A stretch of 64,000 nt of DNA. It comes from Sipunculus nudus (taxonomy: Eukaryota > Annelida > Sipuncula > Golfingiida > Sipunculidae). A program made the position numbers and the translations under genes. Below are positions 8,733 through 18,030 of this stretch, piece after piece. The stretch spans positions 1,118,001 through 1,182,000 of the forward strand of contig JAPPUL010000082.1 of the NCBI GenBank assembly GCA_026874595.1, written 5' to 3'. Position 1 is the stretch's first letter. Every line of letters begins with the position of its first letter. Under the pieces are notes generated by a model, which saw only the letters and a list, made by a program, of their open reading frames with translations, had not been told where the DNA came from and did no database searches.

Positions 8733-8909
8733 AAAAAAACCATCCTTAAAATTAAAAAAATAAAAAACATTTTATATAAATAAGTAACACGCTAATACAA
8801 AAGTAGTATGTTTTTACACAAATAATTTATGGAATTCTTATTTAGAAAAGAAGGGTTAAGAAAAGAAGGCTTAAAGGAGATATAAAAGTAAAAAGGAGAA
8901 ATAAGATAA

Positions 8910-10496
8910 ATGGCTCGTGGATATATAATGTTGATATTACATGCACACCTGCCCTATGTAAGACATCCTGAATATGCAGATTTTCTTGAAGAGGATTGGT
9001 TTTACGAGGCAATGACGGAAACGTATCTTCCGCTATTAATGGTATTTGATGGGCTTATAAGGGATGGTATAGATTTTCGGATAACAATGTCCTTAACGCC
9101 TTCTTTGACTAATATGTTAGCAGATAAACTACTACAAGATCGCTATGAAAAGCATCTAAATAATCTAGTTGAGTTATCAAATAAAGAGATTAATAGGACA
9201 AAGGAGAGCCAATCGTTTCAAGAGACGGCTTTAATGTATAATAAAAAGTTTAGAAGCTGCCATGAGTTGTTTGTAAACCGTTATGGCAAAAACTTGATAC
9301 AAGCGTTTAAAGAGTTACAAGATCGTGGGAATTTGGAGATAGTAACTTGTGGGGCAACTCATGGATTCATGCCGTTAATGAGCATAAATCCAAATGCCGT
9401 GAATGCTCAGATAGGGATAGCCTGCGATTCGTATAAGAGATTTTTCTTGAGAGAGCCAAGAGGCATATGGAATGGGGAGTGTGGTTATTATCCTGGACTT
9501 GAGGAGCATTTGCAACGACATGGAATAAGATACTTTTTTGTTGAAACACATGGGCTTTTATATGCGGATAAAAGGCCACGATATGGTGTATTTGCGCCGA
9601 TGTACTGCCCTAACAACGTAGCCTATTTTGGCCGAGATACGGAGAGTGGGCAGGCGGTATGGAGTTCGAAGACGGGCTATCCTGGAGATTATAATTATCG
9701 TGAATTTTATAGAGACATAGGTTATGATCTTGATTTGGACTATATAAGGCCTTATATACATGAAAACGATCTTAGGATAATGACAGGGATAAAATATTAT
9801 AGGATAACGGGGGATGGTAATGAAAAGGAGCCATATGATCATATAAAAGCGCTTGAGGTTGCCAAAGGGCATGCATCTAACTTTTTATATAATAGGAAGG
9901 AACAAATAAAACATCTAAGTACGCTTATGGATAGAGAACCTTTAGTGGTAGCGCCATATGATGCAGAATTATTTGGGCATTGGTGGTACGAAGGGCCATA
10001 TTTTATAGATTATTTTCTAAGGGAGCTATCAAAGCAAGATGAAGTTGAGGGGATAACGCCTTCTGAGTATCTTTTAAAATATCCAAAGAATCAAGTATCG
10101 CGGCCTTCATTTTCAAGTTGGGGTAACAAAGGCTATTCAGAGGTGTGGTTAAACGAAACAAATGATTGGCTCTATCGGCACTTACACAAATGTGCAGATT
10201 TGATGGTAGAAGCAGTAAAGAATTACAAAGGGCGAAAGATAACGGATTTAGAGGATAGAGCATTAAAGCAGCTGGCAAGAGAACTTTTGCTTGCACAAAG
10301 TAGCGACTGGGCATTTATAATGACGGCAAAGACAACGGTTGAATATGCAGTACGGCGGACAAGACAACAGATAAACACCTTTTTAAAGTTGCACAATGCC
10401 CTTATAAATGGGAAAGTAAACGAAGCAGAATTAAGAGAGATAGAGGGATTAGATAATATATTTCCTGAAATAGATTATAATCATTATTCACTATGA
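8910..10496 (+). CDS. GH57 family 1,4-alpha-glucan branching enzyme (DUF1957 type)
   Basis: This 528-residue protein is close to the usual length of GH57 branching enzymes, which make alpha-1,6 branches in glycogen-like glucans. Motif 1 HAHLPYV is near residue 12. The nucleophile region WNGECGYYPG has Glu190. The acid/base region PYDAELFGHWW has Asp351. The helical C-terminal domain (about 420-520) includes SSDWAFIMTAKT, typical of the family. The start has AAGGAG 11 bases upstream. It stands alone as a carbohydrate gene, 177 bp after the divergent MORN gene. Family specificity (branching versus amylase) is inferred from the C-terminal domain. Confidence 0.9.
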   Translation: MARGYIMLILHAHLPYVRHPEYADFLEEDWFYEAMTETYLPLLMVFDGLIRDGIDFRITMSLTPSLTNMLADKLLQDRYEKHLNNLVELSNKEINRTKESQSFQETALMYNKKFRSCHELFVNRYGKNLIQAFKELQDRGNLEIVTCGATHGFMPLMSINPNAVNAQIGIACDSYKRFFLREPRGIWNGECGYYPGLEEHLQRHGIRYFFVETHGLLYADKRPRYGVFAPMYCPNNVAYFGRDTESGQAVWSSKTGYPGDYNYREFYRDIGYDLDLDYIRPYIHENDLRIMTGIKYYRITGDGNEKEPYDHIKALEVAKGHASNFLYNRKEQIKHLSTLMDREPLVVAPYDAELFGHWWYEGPYFIDYFLRELSKQDEVEGITPSEYLLKYPKNQVSRPSFSSWGNKGYSEVWLNETNDWLYRHLHKCADLMVEAVKNYKGRKITDLEDRALKQLARELLLAQSSDWAFIMTAKTTVEYAVRRTRQQINTFLKLHNALINGKVNEAELREIEGLDNIFPEIDYNHYSL

Positions 10497-10712
10497 TTAA
10501 TGTGTTTACAATCTGTGGTATTAAAAAAATGGTATATTAAATCATGATAGAAATTAGGAATAAAGTTAAGGAAGGATTAATATAATAGAATTAATACAAT
10601 ATATTTATTAAATTATGAATTGAGGGGATGTATTAAGCTAGAATAATAGTGGTTTAGTTATAAGCATTAATATAGATATAAGATATGGTTATAAAAGTGT
10701 TTAGGATGGAAT

Positions 10713-11594
10713 ATGTCAAGACTAAATAGAAGAATATCAAAATGCGTGGAGTCCTTACCAAGCCTCCCAACGAGCGTACAAAAGATAATGGAAGTGACAC
10801 AAGACCCTTATGTAAAGCCAGCGATATTAAACCGAGTAATAAGTTTAGATCCTGTTTTAACAGGGCGGGTATTACAGCTTGTGAATTCAGCGTATTATTC
10901 TTTGTCAACGAAGGTGACATCGGTAGTAAAGGCAATAATCCTGCTTGGAGTAAATACAATAAGAAATCTTGCATTAAGTAGTGTATTAGTACCCTTTGTC
11001 CAGGCTGCAGGAGCAACATCAGAACGTTGGATGGTATTAAACGGAGATAATTATTGGATACACTCACTTGGGGTTGGGGTAACCTCAAAACTTATAGCAA
11101 AGGCTTATGGAGTGCCTAAAGATCTTATAGAGGGGTATTTTGTAGCTGGGATGTTGCATGACATAGGAAAGGTTATATTAGATCTAACTTTGAAGGAGGA
11201 ATATCTTGGAGTAATAGAGCAATCAGAAGATGATGGGATATCGCTGATAGCAGGGGAGTCCCAGACACTTGGAGTTGATCATACGGGAGTTGGACTTTTG
11301 GTTGCTGAACGATGGGGTCTTTCAAATGAGATTAAGGAAGGAATATTGTATCATCATACACCACGGGAGTGTAGCAATGATTATAAGCCTATAGTATATG
11401 CGACCTATATTGCTAATAAGTTTTGCAATAATGAACAGATAGGTTTAAGTGGCAATACTCACAAAAGCCCTATAGATCCTGATATATTGGAGTATATGAA
11501 AACAGATATAGCTTATTTGCATGAGCATCGTGCACTGATTGATAAAGAGATTAAAAAAGCTTCGATTTTCATGAAGCTTGAGGAATATAAATAA
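10713..11594 (+). CDS. HDOD domain protein
   Basis: This 293-residue protein has the HDOD signature. Residues 14-21 read LPSLPTSV, followed by ILNRVISLDPVLTGRVLQLVNSAYY (38-62) and AIILLGVNTIRNLALSS (74-90). An MLHDIGK motif near residue 149 keeps the HD pair and Asp that most HDOD domains lose, and HHTP appears near residue 213, so a hydrolase role cannot be excluded. HDOD proteins generally act as signalling scaffolds linked to two-component and c-di-GMP systems. No partner domain is fused. The ATG at 10713 has AGGATGG 7 bases upstream. Confidence 0.88.
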   Translation: MSRLNRRISKCVESLPSLPTSVQKIMEVTQDPYVKPAILNRVISLDPVLTGRVLQLVNSAYYSLSTKVTSVVKAIILLGVNTIRNLALSSVLVPFVQAAGATSERWMVLNGDNYWIHSLGVGVTSKLIAKAYGVPKDLIEGYFVAGMLHDIGKVILDLTLKEEYLGVIEQSEDDGISLIAGESQTLGVDHTGVGLLVAERWGLSNEIKEGILYHHTPRECSNDYKPIVYATYIANKFCNNEQIGLSGNTHKSPIDPDILEYMKTDIAYLHEHRALIDKEIKKASIFMKLEEYK

Positions 11595-11736
11595 TTTGTA
11601 AGTTATTTATAAATATATAATATAGTTTGAAAAAGCTTCTTATAAGCGTTAGACTTTGTAATACAAAGATTTATGATGGGTGTTTATTAGTTGTGTTTTA
11701 TAGCATATAAAATAGATAATTAAGAAGGTATTAAAT

Positions 11737-12750
11737 ATGATAGTACGATTTTGGGGGGTACGTGGTTCAGTTCCAACACCAGGTCCATATTCAGTTAAAT
11801 ATGGTGGTAATACAGCTTGTATAGAAGTGCGAGGCGACAATGGAGAGCTTCTTATAGTAGATGCTGGTACAGGGCTTCGTGAACTTGGTAATAGTTTACT
11901 TGCAAATAATTTAAATAATGATGCTTTAAATATAAGTATATTGCTAACTCATACGCACTGGGACCATATTCAAGGGTTCCCATTCTTCGCGCCAGCTTTT
12001 ATACCATCAACAAAGATAACTTTTCTAGGACCTGTTAGCGCTGTTGGTAAAACATTGCAAGAGATAGTGGCAGGACAAATGTCATATTCCTACTTTCCAA
12101 TTAATCTAAAAGAACTTCGTGGCACAATAGAGTTTAAGGAACTACAAGGAGATCAGAGTTTGGAGATTGGCCCTTTTAATATTACAACATGTTATCTTAA
12201 TCATCCGATATTATGTTTGGGATATAGAATAAATTATGGAGATAAGACAGTTGTAACATTATATGATAGTGAACCTTATCGTAATATATTTTTCTCGGAT
12301 AAAGAGGAGGATGAAGTTAAAGGGAATAAAGATGGGGCTGGGAGTGCAGATACGGAAGATGATCTAGATGATATATTTTCGGATGAGTTTGATGTTGATG
12401 ATGATATGGTAGAGGATGCATTTGCTGAGGCTGAGGAGTGTGTTAGGATGCAAAATCAAAAGATTATAGATTTTGCTATGAACAGCGATTTTTTAATACA
12501 TGATGCTCAATACACAGAGGAGGAATATAAGACAAAACTTGGTTGGGGACATAGTTCTATGGAGTATGCTCTTGATAGTGCTTTGAAGACTAATTGTCAA
12601 AAAATAGCGTTATTTCATCATGACCCTATGAGAACGGATGATCAACTTGATGAGCTTGCAGAAGGTCTTTCTAAGAGAATAAAATCACAAAATCCTACTA
12701 AAGATGTAAAAGTATTTTTTGCAAGAGAACGTCTTGAAGTAGAGATATAA
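11737..12750 (+). CDS. MBL-fold metallohydrolase with acidic insertion
   Basis: The N-terminus MIVRFWGVRGSVPTPGP and the zinc motif HTHWDH (His72, His74, Asp76, His77) identify the metallo-beta-lactamase fold, in the branch containing PhnP-like and cyclic-nucleotide phosphodiesterase-like proteins. IHDAQYTEEEY and GWGHSS near residues 253-268 and HHDP near 292 supply the remaining metal ligands. Residues about 188-228 form a very acidic insertion (EEDE, EDDLDDIFSDEFDVDDD) not usual for the family. The substrate is unknown. It follows the HDOD gene on the same strand with a 142-bp gap, and a signalling role is only a guess. The ATG has AAGAAGG upstream. Confidence 0.88.
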   Translation: MIVRFWGVRGSVPTPGPYSVKYGGNTACIEVRGDNGELLIVDAGTGLRELGNSLLANNLNNDALNISILLTHTHWDHIQGFPFFAPAFIPSTKITFLGPVSAVGKTLQEIVAGQMSYSYFPINLKELRGTIEFKELQGDQSLEIGPFNITTCYLNHPILCLGYRINYGDKTVVTLYDSEPYRNIFFSDKEEDEVKGNKDGAGSADTEDDLDDIFSDEFDVDDDMVEDAFAEAEECVRMQNQKIIDFAMNSDFLIHDAQYTEEEYKTKLGWGHSSMEYALDSALKTNCQKIALFHHDPMRTDDQLDELAEGLSKRIKSQNPTKDVKVFFARERLEVEI

Positions 12751-12805
12751 CTTTAATTTGTTTAAGATAGCCTTCAGTTTGGATTAAATAATATGATTAC
12801 TATTT

Positions 12806-13750
12806 TTAAGAGAGACAATTGCGTGCTTCTTTAAGTATGTCTTTAGCTCCTTTGGATATAAGATGCACTGCAGCCTTTTGCCCGATTTTTTGCGGGTCAT
12901 TAATTGGTCCTTTAATGGAAGTATGTAAATATTTCTTACCATCGATAGATAAAACGCAAGCGTCAAGGCAAAGCTTTTTCCCTTTAATATATGCATAAGC
13001 CGCTATTGGAGCTTGACAACCGCCTTCTAAATCGCTCATAAAAGCCCTCTCAGCGCTAAGGCAAGTTTGACTTTCTAAGTCGTTAATGCCTTTAATTAAA
13101 TCTTTAATAAATAAATCTTTGGTTCTACATTCAATGCCAACAGCACCCTGCCCCACTGCGGGAATACAAATGTCTTTAGTAATAATCTCTTTTATAAGAT
13201 GCTCCAAATTTAGTCTTTTGACGCCGGCATAAGCTAATATAATACCATCAAGATTATCTTTTTCCATTGTCTTGATACGGGTTTTTATATTACCACGAAT
13301 ATTAATAAAGCTTAGGTTATTAAAATGTCTTTTTAGCTGGCTCTGACGTCTAATACTACCAGTCCCGATAATAGCAGATTGACTTTTGGGTATAGACGAA
13401 ATACTTGTAAAACGATTAGAAATGAAAACATCCTGAGGGTTTTCTCTTTTACAAATAGCAAATATTTCAAGTCCCGGAGGAATGGAAGTAGGGACATCTT
13501 TCATGCTGTGAACCGCAATATCAGCATCAGAGCTAATTAGAGCCTCTTCAAGCTCCTTAACAAAAAGCCCCTCACCGCCAATCTTATTAATAGAGTAGTT
13601 AATAAACTTATCAGCCTTTGTTTTTATAACTTTTATACTTACTTCGATGTTAGAATACTTTTGTAAGAGCCAGTCTTTAACCATATTAGCCTGAGCAAGG
13701 GCAAGAGCCGAACCACGTGTTGCAATTATTATGTGTTTATTATTTCCCAT
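12806..13750 (-). CDS. hemC: Hydroxymethylbilane synthase (porphobilinogen deaminase)
   Basis: HemC joins four porphobilinogens into hydroxymethylbilane in heme/tetrapyrrole synthesis. The 314-residue protein has TRGSALALAQA at residues 11-21, HSMKDVP (Lys84, catalytic Asp85), GTGSIRRQSQL (129-139) and NIRGNIKTR (150-158). The dipyrromethane cofactor Cys245 is in EGGCQAPIAA. It is convergent with the MBL gene; the 55-bp gap holds no obvious terminator hairpin. The ATG at 13750 puts the family N-terminus in place. No other heme genes are near. Confidence 0.95.
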   Translation of the reverse strand: MGNNKHIIIATRGSALALAQANMVKDWLLQKYSNIEVSIKVIKTKADKFINYSINKIGGEGLFVKELEEALISSDADIAVHSMKDVPTSIPPGLEIFAICKRENPQDVFISNRFTSISSIPKSQSAIIGTGSIRRQSQLKRHFNNLSFINIRGNIKTRIKTMEKDNLDGIILAYAGVKRLNLEHLIKEIITKDICIPAVGQGAVGIECRTKDLFIKDLIKGINDLESQTCLSAERAFMSDLEGGCQAPIAAYAYIKGKKLCLDACVLSIDGKKYLHTSIKGPINDPQKIGQKAAVHLISKGAKDILKEARNCLS

Positions 13751-13827
13751 TTATTCTTCTTCTATATATTCCTTTATTATTCCTCTTTTTTTGAATAATA
13801 TAATTGTTATTTGTATTGTAAATATAG

Positions 13828-14352
13828 TTATCGAAACTTTGCAAGCCATTGTAAATATTGCTTTTCAAAGTCCTCAACAGAGCTTATAGCTTTAAGTAGA
13901 GGTTTTTTATTATGTTTGTCAAACTTGTTATCAATAAAACCTTTTTCGGCAATAATCTTGCTCCAACCCTCGTTTAGATAAGCAAAAATGTTGCGTTTAA
14001 ATTGCCAAGCATAAGCAAGTTCAGATAGAGTACCGGCACCGCCTCCGATGGCAACAACAAGGTCGGCAGCCAAAATATTAATCATATTGCGAGCATAACC
14101 AATACCAGAAGGGATAACGAAATCAGAATAAGGATGAGCATCTTCTAAGCAGACATTTGGAGTAATAGATAAAACGGTACCGTCCTCACTTTTGGCGCCC
14201 TTAGCGGCAGCCTCCATAACGCCCCCTTGTCCACCAGTTATTAGTAATGCCTTACTTAAAGCGATTATTTTACCTGTCTTAAACGCAATGTCGTAACTTT
14301 CTTTACTGGCAACAGAATCACCAATAACAACAATTTGAGTTTGTCGAATCAT
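13828..14352 (-). CDS. LOG-like nucleotide-binding protein (TIGR00725 type)
   Basis: The Rossmann-like LOG/YAC-type fold is evident from IVVIGDSVAS, LLITGGQGGVMEAAAKGA and VVAIGGGAGTLSEL. The last is the P-G-G-x-G-T-x-x-E type motif, which in cytokinin-activating LOG enzymes binds nucleotide; the PGG is IGGG here. It is about 174 residues from the ATG at 14352. A longer frame from a TTG at 14370 is open, but the ATG sets the first beta strand at the usual place. Members are often mis-called lysine decarboxylases, and no function is proven for this subgroup. It is 77 bp upstream of hemC and may be co-transcribed with it. Confidence 0.82.
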   Translation of the reverse strand: MIRQTQIVVIGDSVASKESYDIAFKTGKIIALSKALLITGGQGGVMEAAAKGAKSEDGTVLSITPNVCLEDAHPYSDFVIPSGIGYARNMINILAADLVVAIGGGAGTLSELAYAWQFKRNIFAYLNEGWSKIIAEKGFIDNKFDKHNKKPLLKAISSVEDFEKQYLQWLAKFR

Positions 14353-14371
14353 AATAAAGTTTAACACCAAC

Positions 14372-14475
14372 CATAAAAAGTTTAAAAGAGTAATAAAGCG
14401 TAGTAAAATATAATTAAAGGGTTATATTAGGTTTATTATAATAATTAAAATTAATTATATGTAGGAGTGAACACA
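14372..14475 (+). promoter_or_regulatory. Promoter and ribosome binding site of the first GLUG lipoprotein gene
   Basis: A TATAAT lies at 14437-14442, with a weak -35-like TTAAAG at 14414-14419 (17-base spacer). AGGAG at 14463-14467 stands 8 bases before the ATG at 14476. The same sequence recurs before each of the five paralogues, which supports its being functional. Confidence 0.55.
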
Positions 14476-15537
14476 ATGAAAAATAAAAGTATAGTAGTGC
14501 TTATTTTGAGTAGTCTTGTGGTTTTTGCGGGCTGTGGAGATGACATGACGAACACGCCAAGTGGACAGGAGACAACTAGCTGTAATATTTCTATAGCTAA
14601 CTATAAAGCGTTTGACAAAATAAGAGAAAACTTGTCTTGTAATTACACGCTTACAGCTGATATTGACTTTAAAGAGAATACGGACTTTGAGCCAATAGGA
14701 ACTCAAGCCGAGCCTTTTACAGGAGTGCTAGACGGAGCAGGACATACGATAAGAAACGTTAAAATTGAGAAGGAAGGTTCTTCTTATGTAGGAGTAATTG
14801 GCTATGCAAAGGATGGGACTATAAAAGGCCTCACCTTTGAAAATGTAAAGATTAAAGGCAAGGGTTATGTAGGAGTTATAGGAGCGAGTAGCGGAACAAT
14901 AATGAATGTCTATGTAAAGAGCGGCACTATTGAAGGTCATGGAGGTAGTCCTTATTATGTAGGCGGTCTTGTTGGGGAGAATGGAGGTCCTATAACAAAC
15001 TCTTATTCAGCTGCTACTGTTAAGGGTAATAGTTATATAGGCGGTCTTGCTGGATCTAACTCCGGGACTATAGAAAACTCTTATTCATCTGCTACTGTTA
15101 AGGATTCTTATTATTATGTAGGCGGTCTTGTTGGAAGAAATAGTGGGACTATAGAAAACTCTTATTCATCTTCTACTGTTACTGGTTCTTCTACTGTAGG
15201 CGGTCTTGCTGGATCTAACTCCGGGCCTATAGAAAACTCATATGCAACGGGAGAGGTTACTGGTGCTAATTATGTCGGCGGTCTTGTTGGAGACGACTAT
15301 AGCAAGAAAGTATCCAACAGCTACTATGACGAAGCAGGCACAGGGAAAACGGATAGAGGTAAGGGTATAGGAGTAAGCAAGGGGACTAATATCGTAAAAA
15401 GAGATAATAAGTACTATGATACTCTAGAGACGCCTTCTGATGGCAACGACGATGTTGAGATATTCAAAGGCTGGGATTTTGCAAGTGTATGGGATTTTAC
15501 AGCTGGGTGGCCTACGTTAAAGTGGCAAACGAATTAA
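14476..15537 (+). CDS. GLUG-repeat lipoprotein, paralogue 1
   Basis: This 353-residue protein begins with a signal peptide ending VVFAGC (lipobox Cys20), so it is probably an outer-membrane or periplasmic lipoprotein. Residues 35-130 form a shared module (a KIRENLSCNYTLTADIDF-type segment, then FTGVLDGAGHTI). Residues 130-280 hold GLUG motif repeats of the form YVGGLVG-x-NSGTIENSYS-x-ATV, which should form a beta-helix. A conserved tail ends GWPTLKWQTN. GTG at 14467 is also in frame, but it overlaps the ribosome binding site, so ATG 14476 is preferred. It is the first of five tandem paralogues. GLUG proteins are often adhesins or surface proteins; the exact role here is unknown. Confidence 0.88.
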   Translation: MKNKSIVVLILSSLVVFAGCGDDMTNTPSGQETTSCNISIANYKAFDKIRENLSCNYTLTADIDFKENTDFEPIGTQAEPFTGVLDGAGHTIRNVKIEKEGSSYVGVIGYAKDGTIKGLTFENVKIKGKGYVGVIGASSGTIMNVYVKSGTIEGHGGSPYYVGGLVGENGGPITNSYSAATVKGNSYIGGLAGSNSGTIENSYSSATVKDSYYYVGGLVGRNSGTIENSYSSSTVTGSSTVGGLAGSNSGPIENSYATGEVTGANYVGGLVGDDYSKKVSNSYYDEAGTGKTDRGKGIGVSKGTNIVKRDNKYYDTLETPSDGNDDVEIFKGWDFASVWDFTAGWPTLKWQTN

Positions 15538-15671
15538 CCTTTAAGTATCGGGCGATAAGAAAGTGTAGCACTAATCATAAAAAGAGTAGTAAAGCGTAGT
15601 AAAATATAATTAAAGGGTTATATTAGGTTTATTATAATAACTAAAATTAATTATATGTAGGAGTGAACACA
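15538..15671 (+). repeat. 134-bp conserved spacer, GLUG array (1 to 2)
   Basis: This spacer of exactly 134 bp between paralogues 1 and 2 is nearly identical to the other three. It carries the downstream end of the preceding gene, the TATAAT promoter element and AGGAG. At 15641 it has C where spacers before paralogues 1, 3 and 5 have T. Confidence 0.95.
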
Positions 15672-16766
15672 ATGAAAAATAAAAGTATAGTAGTGCTTAT
15701 TTTGAGTATTCTTGTGGTTTTGGGCTGTGGAAATGACATGACGAACACGCCAAGTGGACAGGGTCCAAGTGGACAGGAGACAACTAGCTGTAATATTTCT
15801 ATATCTAGCTATGAAGAGTTTGACAAAATAAGAGACAACTTGTCTTGTAATTACACGCTTACAGCAAATATTGACTTTGCGAGTAAGACAGACTTCCAGC
15901 CAATAGGAACTAGAGACAAACCTTTTACAGGAGTGCTAGACGGAGCAGGACATACGATAAAAAACGTTAAAATTGAGAAGGAAACTTCTTCTTATGTAGG
16001 AGTAATTGGCTTTGCAAAGGATGGGACTATAAAAGGTCTCACCTTTGAAGATGTAGATATTACAGGCAAGAGTTATGTAGGAGTTATAGGAGCGAGTGAA
16101 GGAACAATAATGAATGTCTATGTAAAGGGTGACACTATTACAGCTGAAGGAGAGGTTGGCGGTCTTGTTGGATATAACGGAGGTACTATAAAAAGCTCTT
16201 CTTCAGCTGCTACTGTTAAGGGTTCATCTGCTGCTCCTGGTGAAGGTACTAGAATAGGTGGTCTTGCTGGGTCTACCATCAATGGGACTATAACAAACTC
16301 TTATGCAACCGGTAAAGTTACTGGTCGGAGTGAAACGGGTGGTCTTGTTGGGTATAGCATCAATGGGACTATAACAAACTCTTATGCAACCGGTGCGGTT
16401 AATGTTACTAATGCTACTCGTATTATTTTTGTCGGTGGTCTTGTTGGAAGGGCTGAGTCCAAGAACACAATAAAAAACTCTTATGCAACGGGTAAGGTTA
16501 CAGGAGCTGGGCTTGCACAGATTGATAGTAATGAGTGCAAAATAGAAAACAGCTACTATGACAAAGATGGCACAAAGCAAACGGATATTGGTAAGGGTAT
16601 AGGAGTAAGCAAGAGGGCTAATATCGTAAAAAGAGATAATAAGTACTATGATAGTCTAGAGACGGATATAACTACCGACGATGTTGAGATATTTGAAAAC
16701 TGGGATTTTGACGACGTATGGGTTTTTACAGCTGGGTGGCCTACGTTAAAGTGGCAAACGAATTAA
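15672..16766 (+). CDS. GLUG-repeat lipoprotein, paralogue 2
   Basis: This 364-residue member has the same head as paralogue 1, with a slightly different signal peptide ending VVLGC (Cys19), then GPSGQ and the KIRDNLSCNYTLTANIDF segment. Its GLUG region (about 150-300) has longer inserts between repeats, for example ATRIIFVGGLVGRAESKN, so the number and spacing of repeats differ from its neighbours. The tail VEIFENWDFDDVWVF is the same as in paralogue 4 but differs from paralogues 1, 3 and 5. ATG 15672 follows AGGAG by 8 bases. It is probably a secreted, lipid-anchored beta-helix protein. Confidence 0.88.
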   Translation: MKNKSIVVLILSILVVLGCGNDMTNTPSGQGPSGQETTSCNISISSYEEFDKIRDNLSCNYTLTANIDFASKTDFQPIGTRDKPFTGVLDGAGHTIKNVKIEKETSSYVGVIGFAKDGTIKGLTFEDVDITGKSYVGVIGASEGTIMNVYVKGDTITAEGEVGGLVGYNGGTIKSSSSAATVKGSSAAPGEGTRIGGLAGSTINGTITNSYATGKVTGRSETGGLVGYSINGTITNSYATGAVNVTNATRIIFVGGLVGRAESKNTIKNSYATGKVTGAGLAQIDSNECKIENSYYDKDGTKQTDIGKGIGVSKRANIVKRDNKYYDSLETDITTDDVEIFENWDFDDVWVFTAGWPTLKWQTN

Positions 16767-16900
16767 CCTTTAAGTATCGGGCGATAAGAAAGTGTAGCAC
16801 TAATCATAAAAAGAGTAGTAAAGCGTAGTAAAATATAATTAAAGGGTTATATTAGGTTTATTATAATAATTAAAATTAATTATATGTAGGAGTGAACACA
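16767..16900 (+). repeat. 134-bp conserved spacer, GLUG array (2 to 3)
   Basis: Same 134-bp spacer carrying promoter and ribosome binding site, T variant. Confidence 0.95.
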
Positions 16901-17896
16901 ATGAAAAATAAAAGTATAGCAGTGCTTATTTTGAGTAGTCTTGTGGTTTTTGCGGGCTGTGGAGATGACATGTCAAACACGGGAGGAGAAGGCAGCGGTC
17001 AAACTAGCTGTAATATTTCTATATCTAGCTATGAAGAGTTTGACAAAATAAGAGAAAACTTGTCTTGTAATTACACGCTTACAGCAGATATTGACTTTGA
17101 AATGAGAACAAACTTTGAGCCAATAGGAACTATAGACAAACCTTTTACAGGAGTGCTAGACGGAGCAGGACATACCATAAAAAACGTTACAATTGATAAG
17201 AGTGATACTAATGATGTAGGAGTAATTGGCTTTGCAAAAGGGGCTAGTATTAAAAACCTCACCTTTGAAGCTGTATTAATTAAAAGTAAAGAGAATCAGC
17301 GTACGGGTGTTATAGGAACTGCGATAGACAGCTCAATAAGCAAGGTCTATGTAAAGAGCGGCACTATTGCAGGTCATACAGGTAATAGTTATTATGTCGG
17401 AGGACTTGTTGGGAGCAATAGTGGGACTATAGAAAACTCTTATTCAGCTGCTACTGTTAAGGGTAATACCAATGTAGGCGGTCTTGTTGGTTATAACTTC
17501 GGGACTATAGAAAACTCATATGCAACGACGGGAGTGGTTGATGGTGCTAATTATGTCGGCGGTCTTGTTGGAAAAAATGGTGAGGGGACGACTATAAAAA
17601 ACTCTTATGCAACGGGAGCGGTCACTGGTACTTTTTCTGCAGGCGGTCTTGCTGGTTATAACTCCGGGACTATAGAAAACAGCTACTATGACAAAGAGGG
17701 CACAAAGCAAATGACTGGTAAGGGTACAGGAGTAAGCAAGGGGACTAATATAATAAAAAGAGATAATAAGTACTATGATAGTCTAGAGACGCCTTCTGAG
17801 GATGACGATGTTGAGATATTCAAAGGCTGGGACTTTGTAAGTGTATGGGTTTTTACAGAAAGACAGTGGCCAAAGCTTGCATGGCAAACGAATTAA
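16901..17896 (+). CDS. GLUG-repeat lipoprotein, paralogue 3
   Basis: This is the shortest member, 331 residues, with a signal peptide ending FAGC (Cys20). After the shared N-terminal module it has a distinct middle (TIDKSDTNDVGVIGFAKGASIKNL), which is also found almost unchanged in paralogue 4 but not in 1, 2 or 5. Four GLUG units follow. The tail ends QWPKLAWQTN, closer to paralogue 5 (WPKLLWQTN) than to 1, 2 and 4 (WPTLKWQTN). The ATG is at 16901 with AGGAG upstream. It is likely a lipid-anchored surface protein. Confidence 0.88.
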   Translation: MKNKSIAVLILSSLVVFAGCGDDMSNTGGEGSGQTSCNISISSYEEFDKIRENLSCNYTLTADIDFEMRTNFEPIGTIDKPFTGVLDGAGHTIKNVTIDKSDTNDVGVIGFAKGASIKNLTFEAVLIKSKENQRTGVIGTAIDSSISKVYVKSGTIAGHTGNSYYVGGLVGSNSGTIENSYSAATVKGNTNVGGLVGYNFGTIENSYATTGVVDGANYVGGLVGKNGEGTTIKNSYATGAVTGTFSAGGLAGYNSGTIENSYYDKEGTKQMTGKGTGVSKGTNIIKRDNKYYDSLETPSEDDDVEIFKGWDFVSVWVFTERQWPKLAWQTN

Positions 17897-18030
17897 CCTT
17901 TAAGTATCGGGCGATAAGAAAGTGTAGCACTAATCATAAAAAGAGTAGTAAAGCGTAGTAAAATATAATTAAAGGGTTATATTAGGTTTATTATAATAAC
18001 TAAAATTAATTATATGTAGGAGTGAACACA
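17897..18030 (+). repeat. 134-bp conserved spacer, GLUG array (3 to 4)
   Basis: Same 134-bp spacer, C variant at 18000. Confidence 0.95.

Noticed and set aside
14467-14475. GTG start of the GLUG genes
   Set aside because: The GTG overlaps the AGGAG ribosome binding site, and an ATG (or TTG) follows at the ideal distance.
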